Shown in pieces: positions 35,170-45,311 of a stretch of DNA of 64,000 nucleotides. The DNA is from Photorhabdus khanii NC19 (GTDB taxonomy: Bacteria > Pseudomonadota > Gammaproteobacteria > Enterobacterales > Enterobacteriaceae). Both the position numbers and the translations under genes were made by a program. The notes under the pieces were generated by a model. It was not told the origin of the DNA, searched no databases, and worked only from the letters and a program-made list of their open reading frames with translations. The stretch covers positions 248,932 through 312,931 of the forward strand of contig NZ_AYSJ01000014.1 in NCBI RefSeq assembly GCF_000517265.1. Direction: 5' to 3'. The number at the start of each line of letters is the position of its first letter. Within the stretch, counting starts at the first letter, position 1.

Positions 35170-35952
35170 ATGATCCGATCATTATGGATTGCTAAAACAG
35201 GGTTGGATGCCCAGCAAACCAATATGGATGTGATTGCCAATAATCTGGCAAACGTCAGCACCAATGGTTTTAAACGCCAGCGTGCCGTTTTTGAAGATCT
35301 GCTTTACCAGACCATTCGTCAACCAGGAGCGATGACATCGGAACAAACCCGCTTACCTTCTGGTTTACAGATAGGTACCGGGGTGCGTCCGGTAGCAACA
35401 GAACGTATACATAGTCAGGGAAACTTATCTGAAACTAATAACAGTCATAATGTTGCCATTAGAGGGAAGGGTTTCTTTCAGGTTCAGCTACCTGATGGTA
35501 CCAGTGCTTACACTCGCGACGGCTCATTTCAGGAAGATCCAAATGGGCAGTTGACTACCGCTAGTGGTTTTTTGATATTCCCTACCATTACCATTCCTGA
35601 TAACGCGACGGATATCGCCATTAGCCGTGATGGTGTTGTCAGTGTGAAAATACTGGGGCAATCGGCACTTCAGCAAGTTGGGCAACTTACCTTGACAACC
35701 TTTATCAATGACAGCGGGTTGGAAAGTATGGGTGAAAACCTTTATCTGGAGACCAACAGCTCTGGAGTACCGGCTGAAAATACACCAGGAATAAATGGCG
35801 CTGGATTGCTCATACATAAATATGTAGAAACATCTAACGTCAATGTGGCTGAAGAATTGGTCAACATGATTCAGACGCAGCGGGCTTATGAAATAAACAG
35901 TAAGGCTGTGTCGACTTCTGATCAGATGCTGCAAAAACTGACTCAGTTGTAA
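35170..35952 (+). CDS. flgG: Flagellar distal rod protein FlgG
   Basis: Forms the distal rod through the P and L rings. The 260 residues equal the E. coli length. The N-terminal motif [19 protein letters not shown], the segment [12 protein letters not shown] typical of FlgG, and the C-terminal [18 protein letters not shown] coil are all present. CAGAGGATAAAATCG precedes the ATG. Confidence 0.98.
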   Translation: MIRSLWIAKTGLDAQQTNMDVIANNLANVSTNGFKRQRAVFEDLLYQTIRQPGAMTSEQTRLPSGLQIGTGVRPVATERIHSQGNLSETNNSHNVAIRGKGFFQVQLPDGTSAYTRDGSFQEDPNGQLTTASGFLIFPTITIPDNATDIAISRDGVVSVKILGQSALQQVGQLTLTTFINDSGLESMGENLYLETNSSGVPAENTPGINGAGLLIHKYVETSNVNVAEELVNMIQTQRAYEINSKAVSTSDQMLQKLTQL

Positions 35953-36024
35953 CCTAATCATCAATCAGAACCACGGGGGAACGCGATTTCCCCGTTATTC
36001 AGAGATAAATTAAGAGTATCGAAG

Positions 36025-36777
36025 ATGGATACAATGGCTGTGGCCGGGATTAGCGTTGTTTGTCATACCCGCAATTTACGGAAAAATGTGACCAATAAAT
36101 GGCGTTGCAGTATAGCACTGGCGATATTGTCACTTACGGGCTGTGCTTATATCCCGCAAAAACCGCTGGTTGGGGGGGCCACAACCGCAGCACCTTCTGC
36201 TGCAACCGCGCCAGTACCTAATGGCGCCATTTTTCAGGTAGTGCAGCCTGTTTATTATGGTTATCAGCCGTTATTTGAAGATCGCCGCCCCCGAAATATT
36301 GGCGATACCCTGACGATTACCTTGCAGGAAAATGTCAGCGCCAGTAAAAGTTCTTCCGCCAATGCCAGCCGTAACGGGAAAACGACGTTTTCCGCCGCAC
36401 TGACACCCCGTTTCCTGAAAGGGTTAATGGGTGGAGATAAAACCGATCTGGAAATGGAGGGTGAGAATACTTTCGGCGGGAAAGGGGGGGCTAATGCCAA
36501 TAACACGTTCAGAGGTACGATTACCGTGACGGTTGATCAGTTACTGGCAAACGGCAACTTACATGTTATCGGTGAAAAGCAGATTGCCATCAATCAAGGG
36601 ACAGAATTTATCCGTTTCTCCGGTGTGGTTAACCCACGGACTATCAATGCCAATAATACCGTCAGCTCCAATCAGGTCGCTGATGCCCGCATCGAATATG
36701 TGGGTAATGGTTATATCAATGAAGCGCAGAACATGGGTTGGTTACAGCGTTTCTTCTTGAATGTTTCACCGTTTTAA
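36025..36777 (+). CDS. flgH: Flagellar L-ring lipoprotein FlgH
   Basis: Outer-membrane lipoprotein that builds the L ring. The frame gives 250 residues with the lipobox LTGC at Cys40. The GTG at 36088 would give 229 residues (232 in E. coli) and a normal lipoprotein signal of 18 residues before the Cys, so it may be the true start; both sites have weak ribosome binding sequences. The conserved FlgH body includes [20 protein letters not shown] and [18 protein letters not shown] (parts of the beta-barrel). It is followed by flgI after 12 bases. Confidence 0.94.
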   Translation: MDTMAVAGISVVCHTRNLRKNVTNKWRCSIALAILSLTGCAYIPQKPLVGGATTAAPSAATAPVPNGAIFQVVQPVYYGYQPLFEDRRPRNIGDTLTITLQENVSASKSSSANASRNGKTTFSAALTPRFLKGLMGGDKTDLEMEGENTFGGKGGANANNTFRGTITVTVDQLLANGNLHVIGEKQIAINQGTEFIRFSGVVNPRTINANNTVSSNQVADARIEYVGNGYINEAQNMGWLQRFFLNVSPF

Positions 36778-36789
36778 AAGGGGATGGTT

Positions 36790-37899
36790 ATGATAAAACA
36801 ATTCGCTGTCAGCCTTCTTCTTGTATTGCTGACTCTGATAACAACGACCGCATCGGCGGAACGTATCCGTGATCTCACTACGGTTCAGGGAGTGCGGGAA
36901 AATGCGTTGATTGGTTATGGATTGGTTGTTGGATTGGATGGGACCGGTGACCAGACCACACAGACGCCATTTACCACTCAGAGTTTAAGCAATATGTTAT
37001 CCCAGTTGGGGATTACGGTTCCTCCAGGAACCAATATGCAGTTGAAAAACGTGGCTGCTGTGATGGTAACGGCAAAATTACCGCCATTTGGCCGTGCCGG
37101 ACAGAATATTGATGTGGTGGTTTCTTCTCTGGGCAATGCCAAAAGCTTGCGTGGCGGTACTTTGCTGATGACACCACTAAAAGGCATTGATAATCAGATA
37201 TACGCTCTGGCTCAGGGCAATATTCTGGTTGGTGGCGCGGGTGCCAGTTCTGGTGGCAGCAGTGTGAAAGTGAATCAGCTGGCGGGGGGCCGGATTAGTA
37301 ACGGTGCGGTTATTGAGCGTGAGTTGCCAACACAATTTGGTGAGAATGGCATACTTAATTTGCAGTTAAATAACGAAGATTTCTCCCTGGCACAGCAAAT
37401 CAGCGATGTGATCAATCGTATGCGCGGAGCGGGGACAGCAACGCCGCTGGATGCTCGCACGGTGCAATTACGTATGCCGAAGGATAAGAGCGAGCAGGTT
37501 AAATTCCTTTCACATGTGCAGAACCTGACTGTCCGTGTTGATGTGGGTGATGCCAAAGTGATTATTAACTCCCGCACCGGCTCAGTGGTGATGAATCGCA
37601 ACGTTATGCTGGATAGTTGTGCCGTTGCTCAGGGAAATCTTTCTGTCACTGTTGATAATCAGGTTGTTGTTAATCAGCCAAATACCCCATTAGCAGGTGG
37701 CGCGACCGTTGTCACCCGTAATCCCAGTGTGGCTGTCCGTGAACAGGGAGGGGCATTGCAGAAGGTTAATGCCAGTGCGAGTTTGAATAGTGTTATTCAG
37801 GCACTGAATGCATTGGGTGCTACACCGAATGATTTAATGTCGATCTTACAGGCAATGGAAAGTGCGGGTTGTCTGCGGGCAAAACTGGAGATCATCTGA
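36790..37899 (+). CDS. flgI: Flagellar P-ring protein FlgI
   Basis: A periplasmic P-ring subunit of 369 residues (365 in E. coli), from the ATG at 36790 with AAGGGG 7 bases upstream. The ATG at 36784 lies too close to that site. The signal peptide ends ...TTTASA before [15 protein letters not shown], the conserved mature start. Further family motifs are [17 protein letters not shown] and [14 protein letters not shown]. Its stop overlaps the flgJ start (ATGA). Confidence 0.97.
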   Translation: MIKQFAVSLLLVLLTLITTTASAERIRDLTTVQGVRENALIGYGLVVGLDGTGDQTTQTPFTTQSLSNMLSQLGITVPPGTNMQLKNVAAVMVTAKLPPFGRAGQNIDVVVSSLGNAKSLRGGTLLMTPLKGIDNQIYALAQGNILVGGAGASSGGSSVKVNQLAGGRISNGAVIERELPTQFGENGILNLQLNNEDFSLAQQISDVINRMRGAGTATPLDARTVQLRMPKDKSEQVKFLSHVQNLTVRVDVGDAKVIINSRTGSVVMNRNVMLDSCAVAQGNLSVTVDNQVVVNQPNTPLAGGATVVTRNPSVAVREQGGALQKVNASASLNSVIQALNALGATPNDLMSILQAMESAGCLRAKLEII

Positions 37900-38840
37900 T
37901 GAGTGATTTTTCAACCCTGTCCGGCGCTGCTTATGACGTACAATCGGTTAACGCGCTGAAATCCAGTTTGGCGAAAGATTCACAACAAGGGCTACGGCAG
38001 GTAGCCCAACAAATGGAAGGCATCTTTGTTGAGATGATGCTGAAAAGTATGCGTTCGGCGCTGCCTAAAGATGGCATGCTGAGCAGTGAACAGACACGTC
38101 TTTATACTTCGATGTACGATCAGCAAATTGCCCAGAATCTGTCTCAGAAGGGGCTGGGTTTTGCCGATATGATGCTAAAACAGCTTTCTAACGCCAATAC
38201 CGCGCCTAGTGAAATGGCGGGGAAAATGCCCATGACACTGGATAGCGACGTTTTGCAAACATTGCCAAGACAGGCGCTTGAGCAATTTATCCGCCGGACG
38301 GTGTCGAAACCGGAGACGGTGCCTAAGCCGTTACCGTTGAACAGTACCAACTTTGTTTCTGCGCTCTCCGTTCCCGCTCAAATAGCCAGCCAACGCAGTG
38401 GTATTCCTCATTTGCTGATTATCGCTCAGGCAGCGCTGGAATCGGGCTGGGGGCAAAGGGAAATCCTGACTGCCGACGGTAAGCCAAGCCATAATCTGTT
38501 TGGTATTAAAGCGGGTAAAGGTTGGAAAGGGCCGGTAACCAATATCTTGACGACGGAATATATTAACGGCGAACCACAGAAAATGAAGGATAACTTCCGT
38601 GTTTATGGTTCTTACGTGGAAGCGATTACCGATTACGTCAAGTTACTGACAGAAAGCCCCCGTTACGCCAACGTTGCCAGTTCGGTTACGCCGGAGCAGG
38701 GGGCTTATTCTCTGCAACAGGCGGGCTATGCAACCGATCCTGGCTATGCGAAAAAACTGGTCTCGGTTATTCAACAGCTGAAAGGTGCCGGAGAGCAGGC
38801 GGTGAAAGCGTATACCCACGATTTAAGTAAACTGTTCTGA
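37899..38840 (+). CDS. flgJ: Rod-capping protein and peptidoglycan hydrolase FlgJ
   Basis: FlgJ caps the growing rod and opens the cell wall. The 313 residues equal the E. coli length, from the ATG at 37899 that overlaps the flgI stop. The N-terminal half (EGIFVEMMLKSMRSALPKD) is the rod-cap domain. The C-terminal half is a glucosaminidase with AALESGWGQ (catalytic Glu) and NLFGIKAGKGWKG. Last gene of the flgB-J operon. Confidence 0.97.
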   Translation: MSDFSTLSGAAYDVQSVNALKSSLAKDSQQGLRQVAQQMEGIFVEMMLKSMRSALPKDGMLSSEQTRLYTSMYDQQIAQNLSQKGLGFADMMLKQLSNANTAPSEMAGKMPMTLDSDVLQTLPRQALEQFIRRTVSKPETVPKPLPLNSTNFVSALSVPAQIASQRSGIPHLLIIAQAALESGWGQREILTADGKPSHNLFGIKAGKGWKGPVTNILTTEYINGEPQKMKDNFRVYGSYVEAITDYVKLLTESPRYANVASSVTPEQGAYSLQQAGYATDPGYAKKLVSVIQQLKGAGEQAVKAYTHDLSKLF

Positions 38841-38852
38841 TCCACATTTTGC

Positions 38853-38879
38853 TCAAGTTTTATTGAGTTCAGCCGATAA
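38853..38879 (+). promoter_or_regulatory. Sigma-28 promoter of flgKL
   Basis: TCAAGTTT (38853-38860) and GCCGATAA (38872-38879) with an 11-base spacer, one base off the FliA consensus. It lies 92 bases before the flgK ATG. Confidence 0.92.
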
Positions 38880-38970
38880 ATTATAACAGTTCAGACACTG
38901 TTTTTACCTATCTGAAGGGTTGTTTGCCGCCGCCAGCGGAGACATAACTAAAACTCAAAAGGATCTACTG

Positions 38971-40614
38971 ATGTCCAACAGTCTTATTAATACCGCGATG
39001 AGCGGCCTTCAGGCTGCTCAGATTGCTCTGGGAACAGTGAGTAATAACGTCACAAACGCCCGTGTTCCCGGTTATAACCGGCAATCAACAGTGATAAATC
39101 AAAATGGTGGTACGATGACATCCATTGGCTTTATGGGAAATGGTGTTACTGTCACCAGTATTAACCGTCAATATAATGAATTCATTAATAACCAGCTTTC
39201 TGCTTCTCAGGCAAAACAAGGTGCATTAACCACTTATTCCCAGCAAATTTCCCAGATTGATAATTTGCTGGCAGATAAAGCGAATAGCCTTTCAAACACC
39301 ATTGATGACTTCTTTACCAGTTTAGGCAATGTCATCAGTAATGCTGAAGATGATGCCGCCAGAACGACAACTATTGGTAATGCAAAGGGGCTGGTAAACC
39401 AGTTGAAGAGTGCAGATACCTTCCTGCGTAATATGGAAAACAACATCAACAAAGGAATAACTGACAGCGTTGATTCCATCAATAACTTGACCCAGCAAAT
39501 TGCCAAACTGAATGGTGAAATTACCCGAATGAAAGGCGGTAGTAATGCTGAACCAAACGCATTACTGGATCAGCGGGATCAATTGGTCAATGAGCTGAAT
39601 AAGCTGGTCGGCGTGAGTGTGACTCAGCAGGATGGCGGTTCTTATAATGTAACTTTTGCGGGTGGATTGACGTTGGTTCAGGGGACAACCGCATACAAAG
39701 TAGACGCTGTTTCATCCAATGCGAATAGTAGCCGCATCACGCTGGGTTATGATCGTGGTTTTGGTGACGTGGTTGAGATTAATGAAAAATTCATTAATCA
39801 AGGTGAATTAAGTGGCACATTACGGGCGCGTAGTGAAGTGCTGGATAATTCCCGTAATCAATTAAACCAATTAGCCTTGGTATTGGGCGATCAATTTAAT
39901 CAGGTTCACCGTTCTGGTTTTGATTTGAAAGGTGAACCGGGTAAGGATTTCTTCACATTTAATAACCCGGATGTGATTTCCAACAGCAAAAATAAAGGTT
40001 CTGCCGATTTCAAAGTGGAATATGCAGATACCTCGGTAGTAAAAGCCAGTGATTACCATATCAGCTACGATGGCGCTAATTGGAAAATACAACGTGCCTC
40101 TGATAAAGCAGATATTTCTGCCAAAGTGACGGGCAATACACTGGAATTTGATGGACTGAAAGTTGAAATTAATTCAACCAATGCACAAGCAAATGACCAA
40201 TACACACTAAAAGCGGTCAGTGGTGTTATTGGCGGCATGGAAGTTAATGTTAAAGACGCGTCACAATTTGCTGCTGCCGGTACGAAAGACTCCGGGCCAA
40301 GTGATAACGTCAATGTAAAAAAACTCGCTGAATTGCAGAGCAAAAAACTGGTCGATGGTAAAGCCTCATTTTCCGGCGCTTATGCTTCGATGGTCAGTAC
40401 GATTGGTAACCAGACCAACACTGCCAATGTTGATTTAAAAACTCAGAACAATATTACTAAGCAGCTTTATGCTGAACAGCAAGCTGTTTCTGGTGTCAAT
40501 ATGGATGAAGAGTACGGCGCGTTGCAGAGTTTGCAGCAATATTATCTGGCGAACGCGCAAGTGGTCCAGACCGCCTCAACGCTGTTTAATGCCATTTTAG
40601 ATATCCGTCGCTGA
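38971..40614 (+). CDS. flgK: Hook-filament junction protein FlgK
   Basis: First junction protein between hook and filament. The ATG at 38971, with AAAAGGATCT upstream, gives 547 residues, exactly the E. coli length; the frame is open up to 38920 but without a start site. N-terminal LINTAMSGLQAAQIAL and SNNVTNARVPGYNRQ, and C-terminal EEYGALQSLQQYYLANAQV coils, are the axial family motifs. Chaperoned by FlgN and expressed from a sigma-28 promoter. Confidence 0.97.
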   Translation: MSNSLINTAMSGLQAAQIALGTVSNNVTNARVPGYNRQSTVINQNGGTMTSIGFMGNGVTVTSINRQYNEFINNQLSASQAKQGALTTYSQQISQIDNLLADKANSLSNTIDDFFTSLGNVISNAEDDAARTTTIGNAKGLVNQLKSADTFLRNMENNINKGITDSVDSINNLTQQIAKLNGEITRMKGGSNAEPNALLDQRDQLVNELNKLVGVSVTQQDGGSYNVTFAGGLTLVQGTTAYKVDAVSSNANSSRITLGYDRGFGDVVEINEKFINQGELSGTLRARSEVLDNSRNQLNQLALVLGDQFNQVHRSGFDLKGEPGKDFFTFNNPDVISNSKNKGSADFKVEYADTSVVKASDYHISYDGANWKIQRASDKADISAKVTGNTLEFDGLKVEINSTNAQANDQYTLKAVSGVIGGMEVNVKDASQFAAAGTKDSGPSDNVNVKKLAELQSKKLVDGKASFSGAYASMVSTIGNQTNTANVDLKTQNNITKQLYAEQQAVSGVNMDEEYGALQSLQQYYLANAQVVQTASTLFNAILDIRR

Positions 40615-40696
40615 TAAACGTGGCACTTATTAAAAATAGCCTGAGGATACTCAGATATCCTGGGTATTTAGCTAACTATTTGAAAGGAATGATATC

Positions 40697-41662
40697 GTGC
40701 GTGTAAGTACCAATATATTATACGACCAGAAAATGATTGGTATCACTTTGGCCCAGTCAAAATGGATGCAGCAGGGAGCACAGTTATCCAGTGGTCAGAG
40801 AGTGATAAACCCATCAGATGATCCCATAGCCGCGTCTCAGGGCGTGATGGTTGCTCAGGCTGAATCTCAGAATCAGCAATATATGACGGCCCGTTCATTT
40901 GCCAAAAATGCGATTTCTATGCAATTAAGCGTCGTATCCAAATCCGTTGGTGTCGTACAAAATGTTAGTGAAAGCCTTGTCGCCACAGTAAACGGTATAT
41001 TGAGTGATGAAGACCGTAACTCGCTGGCTATCCAACTGGAAGGTTTTAAAGAACAACTGGTTAATCTGGGTAATTCGACCGATGGTAATGGCCGCTATAT
41101 TTTTGCCGGCTATAAAACGGATGTAAAACCTTTTGATGAGAATAAAAGCGGTGTAGTCAGTTACAACGGGGGCTATGAGGAAATGACTCAGAAAGTGGAT
41201 AGCAACCGTTCTATGATTATCGGGCATACCGGGGAGCAGGTATTTCTCTCTTCTACCAGTAACCCGGAAAAAGAGCCGGATGGCAGCCCTAGCGAATCGG
41301 ATATATTCAAAACCATTGACATGGCGATTCGGTCATTAAGAACACCACTTAAAGGGGCAGATCAAGAAACCCGTGATGATGCGCTGGAATTGCTGAATAA
41401 GGCAAACCGTGGTGCCCGTAATGCGTTGAATAATATTTCTTCTGTGGAATCAGTATTGGGTTTACAACTGAAAGAAATTGAAGAACTAAACAGCTTGGGC
41501 GCAGAACGTAGCCTGGCAAATAAAAGCCGTTTGAGTGAATTAGTCGATGTGGAATGGAACTCGACGATTTCTAATTATTATCAGCAACAAGCTGCGCTTC
41601 AGGCATCATATAAGACATTTACCGATATGAAAGGCATGTCGTTGTTTGAGATGTATCGTTAA
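40697..41662 (+). CDS. flgL: Hook-filament junction protein FlgL
   Basis: Second junction protein, homologous to flagellin at its ends. The 321 residues (317 in E. coli) have N-terminal VSTNILYDQKMIGI and SSGQRVINPSDDPIAASQG, and a C-terminal coil to KGMSLFEMYR. The start is GTG at 40697 behind GAAAGGAATG. It shares the flgK promoter and is followed by a terminator. Confidence 0.96.
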   Translation: MRVSTNILYDQKMIGITLAQSKWMQQGAQLSSGQRVINPSDDPIAASQGVMVAQAESQNQQYMTARSFAKNAISMQLSVVSKSVGVVQNVSESLVATVNGILSDEDRNSLAIQLEGFKEQLVNLGNSTDGNGRYIFAGYKTDVKPFDENKSGVVSYNGGYEEMTQKVDSNRSMIIGHTGEQVFLSSTSNPEKEPDGSPSESDIFKTIDMAIRSLRTPLKGADQETRDDALELLNKANRGARNALNNISSVESVLGLQLKEIEELNSLGAERSLANKSRLSELVDVEWNSTISNYYQQQAALQASYKTFTDMKGMSLFEMYR

Positions 41663-42199
41663 TTCTATTTCCTTGCTTATCTCTTGCTAATTAATCGCTG
41701 GTTTAGGCCAGCGATTGTTTTCAGTTACGTATCCCAGATAATTACTTATTTGGCAAGGCGATATATGTAGAAGTGCTAAAGGTTTTCTACTGTGTTTTAT
41801 CGCAGGTTCAGGTCAGCGATTCTGTTTAATCGCATTCGCATTGAGGCGGTTAATTCTAACGCATTAAATTCCTTATCGTTATTTGTGATATTCCGCAAAA
41901 AATCTTTAATTTGACCAGAATAAAATTTCGTTATTAAAAGAAAATAAGTGCATTATTCCTTCCCTTTTCTATGCTCCCGTTCATATGTTAAACAATCAAA
42001 CCGACAGGGTGCTGATAATTTCAGGCAGAAATATGAAGTCAATGCCCTGTCCAACAAGGGTAGAGAAAAGTTTAGCCCGTGGCTTTGCCGGTCAAATACA
42101 TTCGGTCATCATTTAAATTGATGAAGGTTGGATTATGGTTGTATTAAACGATTTCTTTCATTTCCTCAGCGTCAATATCACTCAGTCAGGAGGGCAGTA
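41663..42199. other. Gap between flgL and vgrG
   Basis: 537 bases. After the flgL terminator it is AT-rich; GGTCAGCGATTCTGTTT near 41812 repeats part of the terminator arm. The vgrG frame stays open upstream to 42128 but without a normal start. The promoter of the VgrG island must lie here; I see no sigma-28 site. Confidence 0.5.
41693..41722 (+). terminator. Terminator after flgL
   Basis: AATCGCTGG (41693-41701) pairs with CCAGCGATT (41708-41716), followed by GTTTTC. It ends the flgKL transcript. Confidence 0.8.
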
Positions 42200-44173
42200 A
42201 TGGCAGATTCAGGACTGGTTTTTACCCTCACCGTAGGTAATCTCCCGGAGCAAACTTTTGCTGTGGTTGAATTTACTCTGAATGAAGCGCTGTCAACATT
42301 GTTCTGCCTGGAAGCCACGTTAACCAGCGCTGATCCGGATATTGACTTTGCTGATGTGTTGGATAATTCCGCTACATTGACCGTTTATCGCGACGGGCAA
42401 CCGGAGCGCAGTGTGACCGGGATGGTGACGCAGTTTGAACAAAGCACGACAGGTCGCCATCGCAGTCATTATTCCCTGACACTTCATCCGGGTTTATGGC
42501 GTGCGGGATTACGGGTGAATTCCCGCATTTTTCAGCGCCAATCCGTGACCGATATTGTCGAAAAATTGCTGAAAGAAAATGGTGTCAGGAACTTCGCGTG
42601 TAACCTGCGTTATGAACATCCTGAACGGGAATTTTGTGTTCAGTATGATGAAAGCGACCTGATGTTTCTCCAGCGCTTATTGGCGGATGAAGGGATATCT
42701 TATTACTTTGTGTTCACCCCGGAGCCGGGTGAACCGTTAGTGGCTTTTTTTGATTCTCATCGAATAAATGGTAACCATTCACTGCCTTACCATCCCGGAT
42801 GGGATGAGACAGGAAGCCAATGCTGTATCAATCAATTTCGCTGGCGTGAACAGGTCGGCATTGCGCGTGTTGCTTTGCGCGATCGGACCTTTAAAAATCC
42901 CGTTTGGGCCGCCGAGTATTTCTATCATGAACGTCAGCTTCACCATCAACGCTCAGATCTGCACAGCTACCGTTACTACGATTTTCCCGGGCGCTATAAA
43001 GACGGGACGGGACAGCGGATCAGTCAATATCGTCTGGAAGCCCTCCGCCGTGACGCGATGCTCGGTCACGGGCAAAGTGACTGTTTTGCCCTTTCGCCTG
43101 CTTCGGGATTTACACTTACCGATCACCCGAAAGAAAAATTTAATACTCTCTGGCAAGTGATTGAAATCAGTCACCACGGCAGACAACCGCAGGCGGATGG
43201 ATCCCGTTTTGGTGAGAGGGGGACGAGCCTGACCAACAGCTTCACCTTTGGTGACTGTTACCGGGTATGGCGTCCTTCACCTTACCCGAAACCGCGCATT
43301 GATGGCCTGCAAATTGCGACGGTGGTTGGTCCGGAAGGGGAAGAAATCTTTTGTGATGAATATGGGCGGGTACGGGTGCAATTTGCCTGGGACGAATATG
43401 GCAAATTTAATGATAACAGCTCCTGCTGGATTAGAGTCAGCCAGGCTTGGGCCGGCCAGCGTTGGGGCATGATTGCCATTCCGCGCGTGGGTCAGGAAGT
43501 GCTGGTGGATTTTTTGCATGGTGACCCGGACCAGCCGATTATTATTGGGCGCACCTATCATGCCAGCAATATTGTGCCGAACCCGTTACCGATAGCAAAA
43601 ACCCAGATGTCAATCCGTTCAAAAACCCATAAAGGAGAGGGTTTTAATGAACTGCGGTTTGAGGATGAAAAAGACCGGGAAGAAGTCTTTATTCACGCCC
43701 AAAAAAATCTGGCGATTCAGGTGCGTAATTCCCGGGATGAAAAAATTAATTACAACCGCACAACCGCGATTGGACATGATGACGAACTGGCCATTGCCAA
43801 TAACCGTAAAGTGACTGTGGAGGGGCAACAGGACCATAAAACCACTGGTGATTATATTGCTCAGGTTGACGGTGACAAATCCTTGCAGGTTAAAGGCGAT
43901 GTGATACAGAAAATACAGGGCGTATTCAGTATCGATACCAATGATGATATCACGGTAAAAAGCGACGGCAAAATCACCCTGAAAGTGGGTAATAGTTTTA
44001 TCGTTATTCATGCGGGTGGTGTGGATATTAAAGGCCCGTCTATTAACCTGAATTCGGGGGGCAATCCCGGCGTCTTATTACAACCGGTTAATCCTGCTAT
44101 TTTGCAAAGTGCCGCTCATGCCGGTTCGATGTTTGTTGCACATTGTCCGATGGAGAAAAATCACAATGGTTAA
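42200..44173 (+). CDS. vgrG: Type VI secretion spike protein VgrG
   Basis: VgrG trimers form the tip of the type VI secretion needle and carry effectors. The 657 residues start at the ATG at 42200 behind AGGAGGG. The N-terminal gp27-like part (about 1-370) shows FCLEATLTSADPDIDF and FCVQYDESDLMFLQRLLADEG. A gp5 OB-fold follows with RVRVQFAWDEYG, SCWIRVSQAWAGQRWG and PRVGQEVLVDFLHGDPDQP. The C-terminal beta-helix has QVDGDKSLQVKGDVIQ and INLNSGG. No extra catalytic domain is fused. No other T6SS structural genes are in the window, so this is an orphan vgrG island. It overlaps the next gene by 8 bases. Confidence 0.95.
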   Translation: MADSGLVFTLTVGNLPEQTFAVVEFTLNEALSTLFCLEATLTSADPDIDFADVLDNSATLTVYRDGQPERSVTGMVTQFEQSTTGRHRSHYSLTLHPGLWRAGLRVNSRIFQRQSVTDIVEKLLKENGVRNFACNLRYEHPEREFCVQYDESDLMFLQRLLADEGISYYFVFTPEPGEPLVAFFDSHRINGNHSLPYHPGWDETGSQCCINQFRWREQVGIARVALRDRTFKNPVWAAEYFYHERQLHHQRSDLHSYRYYDFPGRYKDGTGQRISQYRLEALRRDAMLGHGQSDCFALSPASGFTLTDHPKEKFNTLWQVIEISHHGRQPQADGSRFGERGTSLTNSFTFGDCYRVWRPSPYPKPRIDGLQIATVVGPEGEEIFCDEYGRVRVQFAWDEYGKFNDNSSCWIRVSQAWAGQRWGMIAIPRVGQEVLVDFLHGDPDQPIIIGRTYHASNIVPNPLPIAKTQMSIRSKTHKGEGFNELRFEDEKDREEVFIHAQKNLAIQVRNSRDEKINYNRTTAIGHDDELAIANNRKVTVEGQQDHKTTGDYIAQVDGDKSLQVKGDVIQKIQGVFSIDTNDDITVKSDGKITLKVGNSFIVIHAGGVDIKGPSINLNSGGNPGVLLQPVNPAILQSAAHAGSMFVAHCPMEKNHNG

Positions 44174-44999
44174 AGAAAAGCTGTATGCCGTCGTTGACGC
44201 TGCAACAGAATCGAGGTTGCTGCTTATATTGGGGCATTTTAAGCCCCCTTACACCTGTCTTTACGATGAATCTTTATCGCCTGAATTGCTTAAGGTTGCG
44301 CCTTATTTAGTCGAGGTAACAGAAAAGTTCAAACTCTATTTGGAGGAGTGGAAAACGCCCTGGGGAATTTACTTGAGTACTCAAGCGGATATGAAAACAT
44401 TACGTCGGCATCTGCGTAAGCATTTACAAGTATTATTACCCGGTCAGAATAAACCGGTTTTTTTCCGGTTTTATGATCCGCGCAATATCTGGGAATTTCT
44501 CAGTGTTCTGAGTGACTGGGAAATTCACTGCTTTATGGGACCGATAGATAAAATTGCCACCAACTATCAGGGTAATATTCAAAGTCATGATTTTCTCGCT
44601 GCCAGAGAACATTATCCGCAAGGTGCCAGCAATAAAAGAAAGCTATTGTCGATTACGTCAGAACAACTGGAAAAGATTGATGCTGCTTTTGCTGAACGTT
44701 ATGTACAGACATTAGTGGCATCAGTAATCGAGTGGGAAATTATTGAGGGTTTTGATTACGTTGGCTATATCCGGGCACTGGTTACCGAGCTAAAAAATAT
44801 CGGTATCACGGATGATCACAGTGTCCGGGGAATACTGAAATTATACTTCTCACAAAGATATCGATCTGTTGAAGAATCGCCCACACGCTACAAACGCATC
44901 TTGAATAATATCTATGAGCCGGGGCATCTGCGGGCTGAAAAACTGTTATTTCAGGAATTAAGTGATTCATCATCACCTTGGTTCCAATTTAAAGACTAA
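44166..44999 (+). CDS. DUF4123 adaptor/chaperone for a T6SS effector
   Basis: A 277-residue cytoplasmic protein, from the ATG at 44166 that lies within the end of vgrG. The N-terminal DUF4123 domain (about 1-125) has LYAVVDAATESRLL, the CLYDESLSPELL segment and a later FRFYDPRNIWEFLSVL. DUF4123 proteins load a specific effector on its VgrG. Position between vgrG and the PAAR gene agrees. The C-terminal half (about 150-277) is helical and probably recognises the cargo (inference). Confidence 0.85.
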   Translation: MVKEKLYAVVDAATESRLLLILGHFKPPYTCLYDESLSPELLKVAPYLVEVTEKFKLYLEEWKTPWGIYLSTQADMKTLRRHLRKHLQVLLPGQNKPVFFRFYDPRNIWEFLSVLSDWEIHCFMGPIDKIATNYQGNIQSHDFLAAREHYPQGASNKRKLLSITSEQLEKIDAAFAERYVQTLVASVIEWEIIEGFDYVGYIRALVTELKNIGITDDHSVRGILKLYFSQRYRSVEESPTRYKRILNNIYEPGHLRAEKLLFQELSDSSSPWFQFKD

Positions 45000-45032
45000 T
45001 TATTTTAACCTCGTGAGAGATGAGGAGGGAAT

Positions 45033-45302
45033 ATGGGTAATGCGGTAAAAATCGGTGATATTGGTACGGCGCATGATGATTGTCAAGCAACGCCGATTAT
45101 TTCGGGATCTGTCAGTGTGAAAGCCGATGGTATTCCTCTGGTTCGTCAGGGGGATATTTTGGCACCTCATTCATCCCATTCACGGATAATTGCCGGTGGC
45201 TCCAGCACCGTTTTTATTGACGGTAAACCCGCTGCGAGAACCGGTGATGCGGTGAGTTGTGGCGGAATAGTGATTGGTGGTGGCAGTGTCAATATTGGCT
45301 AA
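45033..45302 (+). CDS. PAAR-repeat spike-tip protein
   Basis: The 89-residue protein sharpens the VgrG spike and can link an effector. PAAR features include KIGDIGTAHDDCQATPIISGS at the start (shown in part), GIPLVRQGDILAPHS, and FIDGKPAARTGDAVSCGG with the conserved His/Cys metal ligands. GAGGAGGG precedes the ATG. It stands alone without a fused toxin; the toxin is probably the next gene, 9 bases downstream. Confidence 0.92.
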   Translation: MGNAVKIGDIGTAHDDCQATPIISGSVSVKADGIPLVRQGDILAPHSSHSRIIAGGSSTVFIDGKPAARTGDAVSCGGIVIGGGSVNIG

Positions 45303-45311
45303 GGAAAAAAC

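Noticed and set aside
42128..42199. N-terminal extension of VgrG from TTG
   Set aside because: AGGAGGG directly before the ATG at 42200 and the usual VgrG start there decide for the shorter form.
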